From the IMG/VR virus record IMGVR_UViG_3300022833_000344, positions 1 to 23,536 of that record: DNA of 23,536 nucleotides; one strand, written 5' to 3'. Positions 1-8,842 of this stretch are shown here, piece after piece. The notes under the pieces were generated by a model. It was not told the DNA's origin, made no database searches, and saw only the letters and a list, made by a program, of their open reading frames with translations. The first letter of the stretch is position 1; every line of letters starts with the position of its first letter. The DNA is from a virus. Both the position numbers and the translations under genes were made by a program.

Positions 1-423
1 GGTTGGGTTGGGGTATTAGCTAGTATGTTGTTCCAAAGTTCAATTCCCATAAAAAATATTCGTAGCGTTGACATCGATCCAACATGCGAATCTATTGCTA
101 CTATGATGAACAAGCAAGAAGAGATGGTTGGTAGATTTCGTGCGGTAACCGCAGACATGTGCGAGATACGTAGCGATGCTGATGTTATTATTAATACCAG
201 TTGCGAACATATTACACAAGACGAATTTGACTTGTGGAAAACCGGAGTGCCATACGGTAGTTTATTAGTATTGCAAAGTAATAATTATGACATTCCAGAA
301 CATGTACGTACTGCAAGCTCGTTAGAGGAGTTTAAACAACAGTGCGACATTAATGTGATATGGGCAGGAGAATTAGAATTGCCCTTATACACAAGGTTTA
401 TGGTTATAGGTCGTAATGTTTAA
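1..423 (+). CDS. SAM-dependent methyltransferase, 5'-truncated by window edge
   Basis: The reading frame is open from base 1, so the gene begins outside the window; the internal ATG at 25 is probably not the start. The visible part looks like the second half of a class I Rossmann methyltransferase. A glycine-containing GWVGVLAS stretch (motif I-like) is followed by an acidic strand end VDIDP (motif II, ribose-binding), then TADMCEI, then ADVIINTSCEHI (motif IV-like). The substrate cannot be told. The stop overlaps the next gene by 8 bases, so it is the upstream member of a plus-strand operon with two radical SAM genes. Methyltransferase fold is likely from the motifs; the specific role is unknown. 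Confidence 0.7.
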   Translation, partial: GWVGVLASMLFQSSIPIKNIRSVDIDPTCESIATMMNKQEEMVGRFRAVTADMCEIRSDADVIINTSCEHITQDEFDLWKTGVPYGSLLVLQSNNYDIPEHVRTASSLEEFKQQCDINVIWAGELELPLYTRFMVIGRNV

Positions 424-1495
424 TTTTAATCAACTACAAGATATACATTTTGAAATAACTAATCGCTGCCAAGCAAGTTGCCCGATGTGTAGTCGTAACT
501 ATCACGGCGGCCTAGAGAACCCGCTAATAGAAAATCGTGATTGGACTGTAGAAGATTTTAAAACTATAGCGTCTGATAAAGTATTGAATCAATTAAACGG
601 ATTTTATTTCTGCGGCAACTTCGGCGATCCTATTATCAACGATGATTTGATTGAGATGATTGAACATGCAGTAAGTGTAAATCCAAAATTAAATATACGT
701 GTACACACAAACGGTAGTGCAAGAAAAACACAGTGGTGGGAACGGTTAGCTAGTGCCCTGCCCGAAAGACATAATGTAGTGTTTGCAATTGATGGATTAG
801 CAGATACCCACCAGTTATATCGTATAGGTACGCAGTATAATACTATTATACGAAACGCAACAGCATTTATAAATGCTGGCGGCCATGCAGAATGGTGCTT
901 TATAAAATTCAAACACAACGAACATCAAGTAGAAGAAGCACAACATAGAGCTACTAAATTAGGGTTTTCTAGATTCACAGAGAAAAATAGTTCAAGATTT
1001 ATAGGTGAGCCAAAGTTTCCCGTTTACAACAAAGACGGTGATACAATTTATCATTTGGAGCCTCCGTCGACGTCAGAACTCCCATACATTTCTAACAAGC
1101 TAGTAAAGAATTACAAGGAAATACTAAAAGATATCGAAATAGAATGTTATGTGCAGCAAACAAAAGAAATATATATTGATGCGTACAGGAAAGTTTTTCC
1201 TTGTTGTTTTTTAGCAAGTGCGCCTTATAACTATGTTAAATTAAATGATATAATTGCGCCAGTGCGTAAAGACATGTTAGATCAATACAATAGTCTAGTT
1301 GACGATCTTGGCAATACAAATGCATTAGAAAAAACATTAGAAGAAATAATCGATTCGCCTGCTTGGCAAACTGTTTGGAAACAGTACTGGAAAGAAAATA
1401 AATTAATCACCTGTGCAAAGACTTGCGGTAAGTTAAAAGAAATACCTAGGCCTAAAGATCAGTTTATTAACATAATAGGATTAAAGAATGAATAA
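416..1495 (+). CDS. Radical SAM protein with C-terminal twitch-like domain
   Basis: A 359-residue radical SAM enzyme. The [4Fe-4S]-binding CX3CX2C motif is C18, C22, C25 (context NRCQASCPMC). Instead of the usual GGE motif it has FCGNFGDPII near residues 65-74, then a HTNG strand at 97-100. The C-terminal half has C244, C263, C264 and C333, C337, a spacing that fits an auxiliary cluster in a twitch/SPASM-like domain. Twitch and SPASM families act on peptides, proteins or sugar-alcohol substrates; this one cannot be assigned. The ATG lies 8 bases inside the methyltransferase gene, and its own stop overlaps the next radical SAM gene by 8 bases. The fold is secure, the substrate unknown. Confidence 0.88.
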   Translation: MFNFNQLQDIHFEITNRCQASCPMCSRNYHGGLENPLIENRDWTVEDFKTIASDKVLNQLNGFYFCGNFGDPIINDDLIEMIEHAVSVNPKLNIRVHTNGSARKTQWWERLASALPERHNVVFAIDGLADTHQLYRIGTQYNTIIRNATAFINAGGHAEWCFIKFKHNEHQVEEAQHRATKLGFSRFTEKNSSRFIGEPKFPVYNKDGDTIYHLEPPSTSELPYISNKLVKNYKEILKDIEIECYVQQTKEIYIDAYRKVFPCCFLASAPYNYVKLNDIIAPVRKDMLDQYNSLVDDLGNTNALEKTLEEIIDSPAWQTVWKQYWKENKLITCAKTCGKLKEIPRPKDQFINIIGLKNE

Positions 1496-2897
1496 AGATT
1501 GGTACAACCCGCCTGATAGCCAATTAGGAAAATATCAACGAGAGTTGGAACAAGTTGCAGGATCTTCAACATTCTGTGTACTACCGTGGATACATTTTGC
1601 AACTAGACCCAACGGTGACATGCGATTGTGCTGTAGTGCTAACGCTAGCGGTGCTGGTGATGACCATGAAGTTGGCCTAGTAAAAATGGAAAATGGAAGT
1701 CCAGCAAACTTTGGTAAACATACTCCGATGGAAGCATGGAATAACGACTATATGAAAAGTGTGCGTACAACTATGCTTAAAGGAGAAATACCTGCAAGTT
1801 GCCGCAAATGCTATAAAGAAGAAAGTGTTGGAGTTGTTAGTAAACGCATTTGGGAAACGCTAACCTGGCACAATGACGATGTTGATATTCCAGAACTTAT
1901 CCGACAAACTAAAGAAGACGGAACAGTACCAGAAACATTAGTATACTTAGATCTACGATTAGGTCACACTTGTAATATTAAGTGCGTGATGTGTAGCCCG
2001 CACGATTCAAGTAGATGGGTTGCAGATCATAAAAAGTTAATTCCGATACTACAAGATCCTGAAGTCAAAAGACAAATGCAATGGGACCAAAAAGAGTTTA
2101 ATAATAAGTGGCATGAGAAAGATACGTTCTGGGAAGAAATGTATAGACAAATCCCTAACCTAAAGCAAGTTTACTTTGCAGGCGGCGAACCGTTAATGAT
2201 CAAAGAACATAAGAAATTTATTGAAGAAATTATCCGACAAGGATATCAAGATAAGATTTTACTAAGATACAACTCGAACGGATTACTAGTAGATGAAGAT
2301 CTACTTGAGTTATGGAGTAAATTTAAAAAAGTTAAGTTTGCAGTTAGCATGGATGCAAGTCATGGCCGTGATGAATATATAAGATACCCTACAGATTTTA
2401 AAACGGTAGAGCGTACATTACGTCTATTGGACAATACTCCTGATAACATTCAAACTAGTCTTGCAACAGCAATACAAGTATTCAATGTAAAACATCTGCC
2501 GGACTTTATGAAATGGAAACTAGAAAGCGGATTTAAAAAACTAAACAGCGGCAATGTCCCAGGCAATGTACAAATGGGAGGAGGACTAGTGAACATGCAC
2601 TTGTTATACATTCCAACATTCCTAAGCATACAGATATTGCCTAAAGAAGATAAGCAGGAAGTTGAAGAACGATTTATGGACTTCAAAGACTGGTTGTGGA
2701 AAAACTACAGACAGGATAACGACTACTGGAAAGTTAATCCGTATGGTTGGAAACGTTGGGAAGCAGTTCTTAAACATATGAATGCTGCCGACAACAGTCA
2801 TTTGCTGCCCGGATTTAAAGAATATGTAAACAAACTAGATGCTATCCGTGGGTTAAATGCCGCAACAGTATTTCCAGAACTAGCACACTTATTATAA
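1488..2897 (+). CDS. N-terminal twitch / radical SAM protein
   Basis: A 469-residue protein with the auxiliary-cluster domain in front of the radical SAM core. The N-terminal part has C30, C48/C49 and C105-X2-C108 with a MEAWNNDYM strand between, the usual twitch pattern. The radical SAM CX3CX2C is C162, C166, C169 and the GGEP motif is at 232-235. This matches the N-twitch radical SAM architecture known from marine phages and bacteria; related copies are at 4637-5905 and 16370-17296. AGGA seven bases before the ATG at 1488 is a plausible ribosome binding site, and the start overlaps the upstream gene by 8 bases. It ends the plus-strand operon and overlaps the convergent gene by 6 bases. Substrate unknown. 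Confidence 0.88.
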   Translation: MNKDWYNPPDSQLGKYQRELEQVAGSSTFCVLPWIHFATRPNGDMRLCCSANASGAGDDHEVGLVKMENGSPANFGKHTPMEAWNNDYMKSVRTTMLKGEIPASCRKCYKEESVGVVSKRIWETLTWHNDDVDIPELIRQTKEDGTVPETLVYLDLRLGHTCNIKCVMCSPHDSSRWVADHKKLIPILQDPEVKRQMQWDQKEFNNKWHEKDTFWEEMYRQIPNLKQVYFAGGEPLMIKEHKKFIEEIIRQGYQDKILLRYNSNGLLVDEDLLELWSKFKKVKFAVSMDASHGRDEYIRYPTDFKTVERTLRLLDNTPDNIQTSLATAIQVFNVKHLPDFMKWKLESGFKKLNSGNVPGNVQMGGGLVNMHLLYIPTFLSIQILPKEDKQEVEERFMDFKDWLWKNYRQDNDYWKVNPYGWKRWEAVLKHMNAADNSHLLPGFKEYVNKLDAIRGLNAATVFPELAHLL

Positions 2898-3755
2898 TCT
2901 GCTTATAGGCGGATGATTAAATTCTTCTGGCATTATATTTTTTGTTACAATAGATTGAACAACCTGTTCCCAACATGCTGTAAACTTTCTAGCATGTTGG
3001 CTTAGTGTATTATCTGGATATATAGCATCTATATATTGTAAGTGTTCTAACGGAGTACAATGTGCATCACCAAAATTTGCGGTGGCTCTTTTATACGCAT
3101 GTCCGTCTCTAATTACATCTATTATTGAGTATTCAATTTTACCGTATACTTCTCTATATAGATTTAATACATCTACATCACATGCATATACCTCTGTAAT
3201 TTCTCTATTGTCGCATAGATCTCTGTTCAGCTGAACATATCTTGCAACGAAATAATCTAAATCTCTTTCGTAAGTATAAGCATCTCTGAGAATAGCCTCT
3301 TCGTCGATATTACAAATAGAGTACATGCTAAAGTTAGCCCAGTCTACATTTTTAGAATTTAAAAATTCCTGAGTAGCTTTTATATAAGCCATGTCTCTAA
3401 TTAAATTCCCGCGGCGATCTTGTCCAAATTTCTTAACCCATGCTTTGCCGTATGTTTTTTCTTTAGTTTGTGGTGGATCACAAATCCAATCAAAGTTGAT
3501 ATACCTATCTTCTCTATCAGGGCCTGACCACATTACTAATATTATATCATCAGCAGTAAACTTATTTTTAGCATCACATTCCATAATAGAATTAAAAATG
3601 AAATGATTGCCTGCGCCGGGTTTACCCCAGTTTTCGTAATACGGCACATCTTGTCCGATAATATCAGCCCATGTCGGCCAATGGTATCTAGTATAGCTAC
3701 ATCCAAATACAAACATTCTTTTGTATTTTTCTATTACTAGATTATTAATTTTCAT
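2892..3755 (-). CDS. SGNH/GDSL-like hydrolase
   Basis: A 287-residue protein with SGNH-hydrolase features. The nucleophile block is FVFGCSYT with Ser20. A Gly-rich block ends in GAGN (47-50). A C-terminal GDAHCTP supplies Asp230 and His232 like the catalytic DxxH of block V (here DxH; His238 is also near). Such enzymes hydrolyse esters, including O-acetyl groups on glycans or lipids. The start at 3755 overlaps the upstream radical SAM gene by 11 bases; Met14 just before the strand is an alternative. It is the last gene of a four-gene minus-strand operon. The family call is moderate because the Asp-His spacing is atypical. Confidence 0.6.
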   Translation of the reverse strand: MKINNLVIEKYKRMFVFGCSYTRYHWPTWADIIGQDVPYYENWGKPGAGNHFIFNSIMECDAKNKFTADDIILVMWSGPDREDRYINFDWICDPPQTKEKTYGKAWVKKFGQDRRGNLIRDMAYIKATQEFLNSKNVDWANFSMYSICNIDEEAILRDAYTYERDLDYFVARYVQLNRDLCDNREITEVYACDVDVLNLYREVYGKIEYSIIDVIRDGHAYKRATANFGDAHCTPLEHLQYIDAIYPDNTLSQHARKFTACWEQVVQSIVTKNIMPEEFNHPPISRL

Positions 3756-4644
3756 AATTTGTTTTTGTTAGAGGTATATCAGCAGCACATGTACAGGAGT
3801 TTCGAGTGCATACTACCTGCTCACAGGGAACAATAAAACTTCCATTGTATATGTTACCTAAACTACCACCTACTCTACAAGTAGCACGATGAACATCACC
3901 GTCCCAGTTAATCATTAAGCTCTCAAGACCAGCATTGCATGACCAGCCCTTAAAGTTGTTCTTATGCAATTTAATAACATCGTTTGCATGAATAACTTCG
4001 CCACCATCTATTCTACAGTTAGGTTTGGCAGTTGCGTCTTGTGCAATAATCCATTCTAAATCCTTGCCGGCGTAGCGCATATCGTCGAACACATTGTGAT
4101 CACCTTCGGTCCATCGTATTCTACGCACAGCAAACTTAATACCCTTCTCGCGGAACTGGTTAACTACCTTACGAACATCTTCCATATGTTCGTGGTGTGC
4201 CATTACATTGACAAAGAAATCTGTTTGAGTCTCATCATAAAACTGGTTAATTGTTCTAACTACACGTTGCCAATCATATTCGAAGTGTAAACTAAAAACT
4301 AAGTGATTAAAATACATTTCGTTATTTAAATACCAACGTGCTGGTCGTGTTCCGTTAGTTGTTAAGTTAACCCAGAAAATATTCTTACGTCTAAAGTAGT
4401 CAAGCAGGTCTTCTATGCCAGGGTGTACACACGGCTCACCGCCTGTTAAACTAATACGTAAGGGTTTACCTATTTCAGACAATTTGTCCACAGTTGCTTC
4501 TAATACCGTAATGTCAGTGTGTGGACTAAAGTTATCGTGTATACTGCTAGGGCAATATGTACAGTCGTAGTTACAACGTTTTCCTAGATTCCATTCAACC
4601 TTGAGTTGGTCTTGATGTGGCCAGCTGCTGGTTATTTTATACAT
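3745..4644 (-). CDS. Radical SAM protein with SPASM-like C-terminus
   Basis: A 299-residue radical SAM protein. CX3CX2C is C24, C28, C31 (context RCNYDCTYC) and TGGEP is at 67-71, with LTTNGT following. The C-terminal part carries seven more cysteines (C210, C236, C256, C274, C279, C284, C286) around a NWDGDVHRATC...GNIYNG pattern typical of SPASM auxiliary-cluster domains. I chose ATG 4644 over the upstream GTG at 4668: it gives an 8-base overlap with the preceding gene, the same spacing seen at many junctions here, and leaves the fold intact. It sits beside a QueC-like gene, but the SPASM extension and length argue against QueE. Substrate unknown. Confidence 0.87.
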   Translation of the reverse strand: MYKITSSWPHQDQLKVEWNLGKRCNYDCTYCPSSIHDNFSPHTDITVLEATVDKLSEIGKPLRISLTGGEPCVHPGIEDLLDYFRRKNIFWVNLTTNGTRPARWYLNNEMYFNHLVFSLHFEYDWQRVVRTINQFYDETQTDFFVNVMAHHEHMEDVRKVVNQFREKGIKFAVRRIRWTEGDHNVFDDMRYAGKDLEWIIAQDATAKPNCRIDGGEVIHANDVIKLHKNNFKGWSCNAGLESLMINWDGDVHRATCRVGGSLGNIYNGSFIVPCEQVVCTRNSCTCAADIPLTKTNYEN

Positions 4645-5905
4645 AATTTTTAAATTCCGGCACAACACTTAATAAATTTTGATTACGAGTAGAGTCTAAT
4701 GCAAAATTAAAATCTAAAAAGTCTCGCCACAAATTGTTCTGATCCTTTGATTGCAAGTAGTTAATATTGTCTTGTATTTGTTGATGAGTAACTTTAGCAA
4801 GTAATGAGTTATTCTTAATAGCTTCCCAAGTATCAACTTGTAACCTAACTGCTTCTAAACGTGCAATTGCTATATTTTTTAACTCTTGTGGTAGTACCTG
4901 TGCTGACAAACAGTTAGGATAGCTAACACGATGACTATAAAATACTATACCTAGTTTGTTGATAAAATAATCAATGCATTCGGCAGCTTGCAATATGTTG
5001 CCAGCTTGAGCAGTAAATGCACCTACTACGCGACTCACATTAGGAATTTTTTGTATTTCTCTAATGTTAGCTTCCACTTGACGGAAATCTCCGTTACCGC
5101 GAATGTAATCGTAAACATCATGGATGCCGTCAATGCTTACATTAACAGCAACGGATCTAAAATGCGGCCAATAGTTATGTATAGTTCTTCCTTTGCTTAT
5201 TCCCAGCGTGGTACCATTAGTGGCATATTTAATCTCAATGTTCTTACCGTAGGGCTTTAACATATCAAGTATTTTGTAATGTCCGGGATCCATTAATGGT
5301 TCACCGCCTGCAAATTCTACTCTTCGAAAATGAGGAAGTAATTTTTCAAAACTTTCCCACCACTTGGCAGTATCATCAAATGGTCCAATATATTGACCTG
5401 GCTTGTTAACTAATCTCTCAACTGTTGGAACAAGATAGTTATTTTCTTTTTTATAAAACGGTACAACTTTATCCCAGTCTTTCCAGTTTGTGCTATCCAA
5501 TGGATTGCACATACGACATTTTAAATTGCACAAGTTATTAAGTTTAATTTCCATTGTGGGAAATTCAAAGGGCATTGTGTAGTTGTCAGTTAAGGTGTCA
5601 AGAGCATTTGGATACAAATTAATCCGAGCTTCTGGAATAACGCCGTTGATATGCCGTTGTCGTAAACTTTCTACTCCTTGGTCTTCTAGATCAAAACAAG
5701 GTTTACAAACTGCTGGACGCTCGTTATTTAATACTTGCCTACGTACCTCGAGCATAGCATCACCATTCCAAACTTCTTCTAAACTTTCTTTCTGTATCCA
5801 CCCAACAGGTTGGCTGCGGCAGCATACTTTAATTGCACCGTCTTCTCTAGTAGCAAGCCCTGTAAAAGGGTGCATACAAAATGTACAACTATTTGTTTTG
5901 GTCAA
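4637..5905 (-). CDS. N-terminal twitch / radical SAM protein (TTG start)
   Basis: A 422-residue paralogue of the protein at 1488-2897. The N-terminal twitch cysteines are C7, C10, C28/C29 and C67-X2-C70; the radical SAM CX3CX2C is C126, C130, C133; an AGGEP motif follows in EFAGGEPLMDPGH. The only nearby ATG (5875) would remove the first cysteines, so a non-ATG start is needed. TTG at 5905 has AAAGAGAG just upstream and a 17-base overlap with the QueC-like gene. The other TTG, at 5956, would run 68 bases into that gene, through its zinc-ligand codons. Second gene of the minus-strand operon. Fold secure, function unknown. Confidence 0.87.
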   Translation of the reverse strand: MTKTNSCTFCMHPFTGLATREDGAIKVCCRSQPVGWIQKESLEEVWNGDAMLEVRRQVLNNERPAVCKPCFDLEDQGVESLRQRHINGVIPEARINLYPNALDTLTDNYTMPFEFPTMEIKLNNLCNLKCRMCNPLDSTNWKDWDKVVPFYKKENNYLVPTVERLVNKPGQYIGPFDDTAKWWESFEKLLPHFRRVEFAGGEPLMDPGHYKILDMLKPYGKNIEIKYATNGTTLGISKGRTIHNYWPHFRSVAVNVSIDGIHDVYDYIRGNGDFRQVEANIREIQKIPNVSRVVGAFTAQAGNILQAAECIDYFINKLGIVFYSHRVSYPNCLSAQVLPQELKNIAIARLEAVRLQVDTWEAIKNNSLLAKVTHQQIQDNINYLQSKDQNNLWRDFLDFNFALDSTRNQNLLSVVPEFKNYV

Positions 5906-6566
5906 TTGCCCACTCTCTTTCTTTGCACCAAAAACAATTTCTGCAGATGGGAACAAATTGTCCTGGAGTATATGTTGTATAATCTAATCCACTAACCTCG
6001 CCTTCGCAGCTACGAGTGATATTTAATAACTCTGTAATATTATTTTCATAATACTGTTTTATAATTTCATCTTTCATAGTGAGTACAAACGGGTGTAATA
6101 TATCAACTCCCATATGTACCATGTGTAACGGCAATACTCCGTTGTTGCGTTCGGCCAATGCACCTGGAATCGCAATGTTAGGATTTTTATTAACAGCAGC
6201 AAACCAAGCATCTAAATTATAGGTATGTGCAACCCATTCATTATGCGCTCTAAGTATAATTCTATTACCTGGTTTTGCTGCACCATATTCGTCGGTAATC
6301 AACGGACTTGTGGGCTCTTCTAATTCAGGAGGAATAAATCCTTCTATATGTTCTATACGATTATCAAATCTGTTACGGAACCATTCTACTACTCCTAGTG
6401 CAACGTAACGCTGCCAAGGACGAGTTTTCCACATTCTTATTTGTGTAGTAAAGTAGATATTAGCATCAGTTTCTTTTAAAATAAGATACGCCAGTAACGC
6501 ACTATCTGCGCCACCGCTCAGGCTAATACCAATACGTTTCCAATCAGGATTCAAGAACAGTTGCAT
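5889..6566 (-). CDS. QueC-like PP-loop ATPase
   Basis: A 225-residue protein of the adenine-nucleotide alpha hydrolase (PP-loop) superfamily. The PP-loop SGGADS is at 17-22. The C-terminus has C187 followed by C208-X2-C211-X2-C214, the same zinc-binding arrangement as QueC (7-cyano-7-deazaguanine synthase). QueC converts 7-carboxy-7-deazaguanine to preQ0, but no queD, queE or folE partner is visible, so it may use another substrate by the same adenylating chemistry. I start it at ATG 6566, not 6572: 6566 lies 5 bases after the GATAAGTA box, the spacing seen at the other divergent junctions, while 6572 lies inside the box. It leads the minus-strand operon. Confidence 0.72.
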   Translation of the reverse strand: MQLFLNPDWKRIGISLSGGADSALLAYLILKETDANIYFTTQIRMWKTRPWQRYVALGVVEWFRNRFDNRIEHIEGFIPPELEEPTSPLITDEYGAAKPGNRIILRAHNEWVAHTYNLDAWFAAVNKNPNIAIPGALAERNNGVLPLHMVHMGVDILHPFVLTMKDEIIKQYYENNITELLNITRSCEGEVSGLDYTTYTPGQFVPICRNCFWCKEREWAIDQNK

Positions 6567-6571
6567 ACTCA

Positions 6572-6588
6572 TACTTATCAGTTAAATA
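6572..6588. promoter_or_regulatory. Back-to-back late-promoter-like boxes, copy 1
   Basis: The 17-bp element TACTTATCAGTTAAATA lies between the QueC-like gene and the hydroxylase-like gene. Read on the minus strand it gives GATAAGTA (6579-6572), 5 bases from ATG 6566; on the plus strand GTTAAATA (6581-6588), 4 bases from ATG 6593. The boxes resemble the T4 late -10 sequence TATAAATA. It matches elements at 13264 and 16336. Promoter function is inferred from position, repetition and resemblance; an operator or translation element is possible. Confidence 0.65.
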
Positions 6589-6592
6589 GTGC

Positions 6593-7240
6593 ATGTTAGA
6601 AAGAACTGAATATAAAATAAAGATACCAAAAATTACTGACAATTTTAATAATATAAAAACGTCAATTAATCAAGCGACTGGTAATTTTTTTTATGATCCT
6701 TGGAAAATTAAACCTGAATATAAAGGAACAGTTTGGGAAGAACTACTCAATAGTTTACCAGAGCCCCATGGCGAAGCAAGAATTATCGCAATGCAGCCTG
6801 GAGCGACGTATATGTCACATGCAGACATTGACAATCGTTGGCATCTAAGTTTGCAAGGGGAGCAGAGTTATTTGATAGATTTAGAAAATTTAGACATGCA
6901 CTTATTAACTCAAGATGGACACTGGTATTATATGGACGCTGGAAGAATACATACTGCATCAAATTATGGCAGTATTCCTAGAATACAATTAGTAGTTAGA
7001 CAGTTATTAACAATAACTAAAGAACCTAAGTTAGTAACAGCGGTTATTGAACCTAGTGTGCCACAGCATGATTATAGATATAAATTTGATAATATTGTTA
7101 GTCCTTGGTTAAACTATGCAAATACAAATAACAAAATGAAAGATTTTCATTTTGAAAACAATATAGTTAAGTTCAAGATTGTATTAACTGAATTAGACTC
7201 GTTAAAACTAACAAATGATTTTAGGATTACCGTAGAATGA
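6593..7240 (+). CDS. Asp/Asn beta-hydroxylase-like 2OG-Fe(II) protein
   Basis: A 215-residue protein with the metal triad of double-stranded beta-helix hydroxylases: H76-A-D78, distal H120 in RIHTASN, and R130 ten residues later as the likely 2-oxoglutarate anchor. The context (MSHADIDNRWHLSL and DAGRIHTASNYG) resembles the aspartyl/asparaginyl beta-hydroxylase family, though the substrate could be a small molecule. The C-terminal 75 residues are not recognised. No Shine-Dalgarno site precedes the ATG, which is 4 bases from a promoter-like box, so a leaderless message is possible. It leads an eight-gene plus-strand operon and overlaps the epimerase gene by ATGA. Confidence 0.78.
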   Translation: MLERTEYKIKIPKITDNFNNIKTSINQATGNFFYDPWKIKPEYKGTVWEELLNSLPEPHGEARIIAMQPGATYMSHADIDNRWHLSLQGEQSYLIDLENLDMHLLTQDGHWYYMDAGRIHTASNYGSIPRIQLVVRQLLTITKEPKLVTAVIEPSVPQHDYRYKFDNIVSPWLNYANTNNKMKDFHFENNIVKFKIVLTELDSLKLTNDFRITVE

Positions 7241-8154
7241 AAATATTAATGACAGGAAGTTCTGGATTTATTGGATCGCATCTTTCAGAACGTCTATCAA
7301 ATCATACACTGCATCATTTGGTAAGTGACTTAAGAGATCACCTCAGTGTAACTAATGAAGTAATAGCTGCAAAACCAGATATAATTATTCACTTAGCAGC
7401 ACGTACCGAAGTAGAACAAAGTTTTTATGAACAGATTACATTTAGTGAAATTAACTATGTAGGTACAGTGAATTTAATTGAAGCTGCAAGTAAAGTTAAA
7501 AATTTAAAAAACTTTGTGTTTGCTAGCACTATGGAAGTTTATGGTTGGCAACCGATTTCAGATGAAATTGAAAAATTTGGAAAGCCTAGTGTACCTGTTG
7601 CATTTGATGAAAATACGCAACCTAATCCCAATGCACCATATGCAGTTGCAAAATATGGTTGCGAAAAATATTTAGAATACGCACATCGTTGTTTAGATTT
7701 GCCGTTTACTGCATTGCGACAAACTAATTGTTATGGCAGAAAAGATAACGAGTTTTTTGTTACAGAACAAATTATTAGTCAAATGTTAACTAATCCAGCA
7801 GAATGTAATTTAGGGTACGGCGATCCTTATCGCAATTTTATATTTGTAGATGACATGCTAGACGCTTGGCAAGCTGTAATTGAAAATCCTGATAAATGTA
7901 ATAATGGTAATATTTTTACTATTGGTCCCGATAATCCTATTAAGATTAAAGATTATGCACAAATGATTGCTAAGAAATTAAACTGGCACGGTAAAATTAA
8001 TTGGGACACTAAACTCCATCGCGCAGGGGAAATTTACTGGTTAAATTCTAATAACAATTTAATTAAAGAAAAATTAGGTTGGGAGCCTAAAGTAAGTTTG
8101 GATGAGGGCTTGGACAGAACTATTGAAATTTGGAAGAACAGATATGGTCAATAA
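7237..8154 (+). CDS. NAD-dependent epimerase/dehydratase (extended SDR)
   Basis: A 305-residue extended short-chain dehydrogenase, usual length for nucleotide-sugar epimerases and dehydratases. The NAD-binding TGSSGFIG is at 6-13, HLAA at 52-55, the serine/threonine of FASTMEVYG at 97-98, and the catalytic YxxxK is Y135-A-V-A-K139. The C-terminus ends in the LGWEPKVSLDEGL pattern typical of sugar-nucleotide members. It probably acts on a nucleotide sugar, giving the operon a carbohydrate link. The start overlaps the hydroxylase gene by ATGA. Which sugar cannot be told. Confidence 0.88.
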   Translation: MKILMTGSSGFIGSHLSERLSNHTLHHLVSDLRDHLSVTNEVIAAKPDIIIHLAARTEVEQSFYEQITFSEINYVGTVNLIEAASKVKNLKNFVFASTMEVYGWQPISDEIEKFGKPSVPVAFDENTQPNPNAPYAVAKYGCEKYLEYAHRCLDLPFTALRQTNCYGRKDNEFFVTEQIISQMLTNPAECNLGYGDPYRNFIFVDDMLDAWQAVIENPDKCNNGNIFTIGPDNPIKIKDYAQMIAKKLNWHGKINWDTKLHRAGEIYWLNSNNNLIKEKLGWEPKVSLDEGLDRTIEIWKNRYGQ

Positions 8155-8842
8155 CAAATGGGAACCGTATCTTAAATTAGACACTAATGGGCTACCTTGC
8201 ATGGCACAGCAAACCTATGAGCCATTAGTAAGTAGTGACGGGAAGACGTTTTGTAAAAATTATAGTTTTCCAAATGAATATCAATACATGAATAGTGCAG
8301 ATCGACCTTTGTATACTACAGAAGTTGTTAATTGGTTTTGGTCTAACGAGCTAATGTGGATCGAACATTTTAAAGATAAGCCCTATGCTCCTGAAATATT
8401 AGATATAGATTTAATCAACAAACGAATATACATCAAGTGGTACACAGAAAGTTGTAACCAGATAATTTATAGCGGTAAGGATTGGCCTCAACAACACTGG
8501 CGTAAACAGATTAGAGATATCATTGTGGATCAGTATAATGAAGGGGTATATAAGTTAACTATGTATCCTCATTGTCATTATATCAGCGACGATGGAAATA
8601 TGCGAGCTATCGATTGGTACGGATGTGTGCCGGTTAACGATCCGTATATAGAAGAAAAATATATGCAAGGTATTATTCACGAAACAGCACAGTTTAGATT
8701 AGACGAAACTGGCAAACCTCTAGACGGAAAATTAAATTTAGAAATGATGTTTGAACGCAGTTTATCAACGCACGTGATGTGGGGCAATCATAACATGAAT
8801 TACATTTATGATGAGATATTTACACGGGTTACAAATGCCTAA
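8144..8842 (+). CDS. Kinase-fold protein, probable pseudokinase (copy 1)
   Basis: A 232-residue protein that reads like a small aminoglycoside-phosphotransferase/protein-kinase fold: a Lys-containing KTFCKNY strand, a helix with Glu (E69 in WSNELMWIEHF), PEILDIDLINKRIYIKW like the strand before the hinge, and a catalytic-loop region at 138-158. Aligned with the usual D-L-H-P-G-N loop, Asp becomes T139 and Asn becomes C144, while the later metal Asp (ID157W) is kept, so phosphotransfer is doubtful. ATG 8144 is chosen over 8102: GGAAG precedes it and the overlap with the epimerase falls to 11 bases. Paralogue at 12563-13258. Fold is inferred from pattern only. Confidence 0.55.
   Translation: MVNNKWEPYLKLDTNGLPCMAQQTYEPLVSSDGKTFCKNYSFPNEYQYMNSADRPLYTTEVVNWFWSNELMWIEHFKDKPYAPEILDIDLINKRIYIKWYTESCNQIIYSGKDWPQQHWRKQIRDIIVDQYNEGVYKLTMYPHCHYISDDGNMRAIDWYGCVPVNDPYIEEKYMQGIIHETAQFRLDETGKPLDGKLNLEMMFERSLSTHVMWGNHNMNYIYDEIFTRVTNA

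Noticed and set aside
604-918. Minus-strand open frame of 104 codons
   Set aside because: It lies wholly opposite the radical SAM core of the gene at 416-1495; a coding shadow.
2897-2914. Short hairpin ATCTGC-TTATAG-GCGGAT after the plus-strand stop
   Set aside because: Six base pairs with one G-T pair and no T-tract following; a chance match is likely.
3745-4644. Possible QueE partner for the QueC-like gene
   Set aside because: The protein is about 300 residues with a seven-cysteine SPASM-like tail, unlike the compact QueE family.
5583-5987. Long plus-strand open frame opposite the N-twitch radical SAM gene
   Set aside because: It is antisense to a gene with clear radical SAM motifs and shows no recognisable protein pattern.
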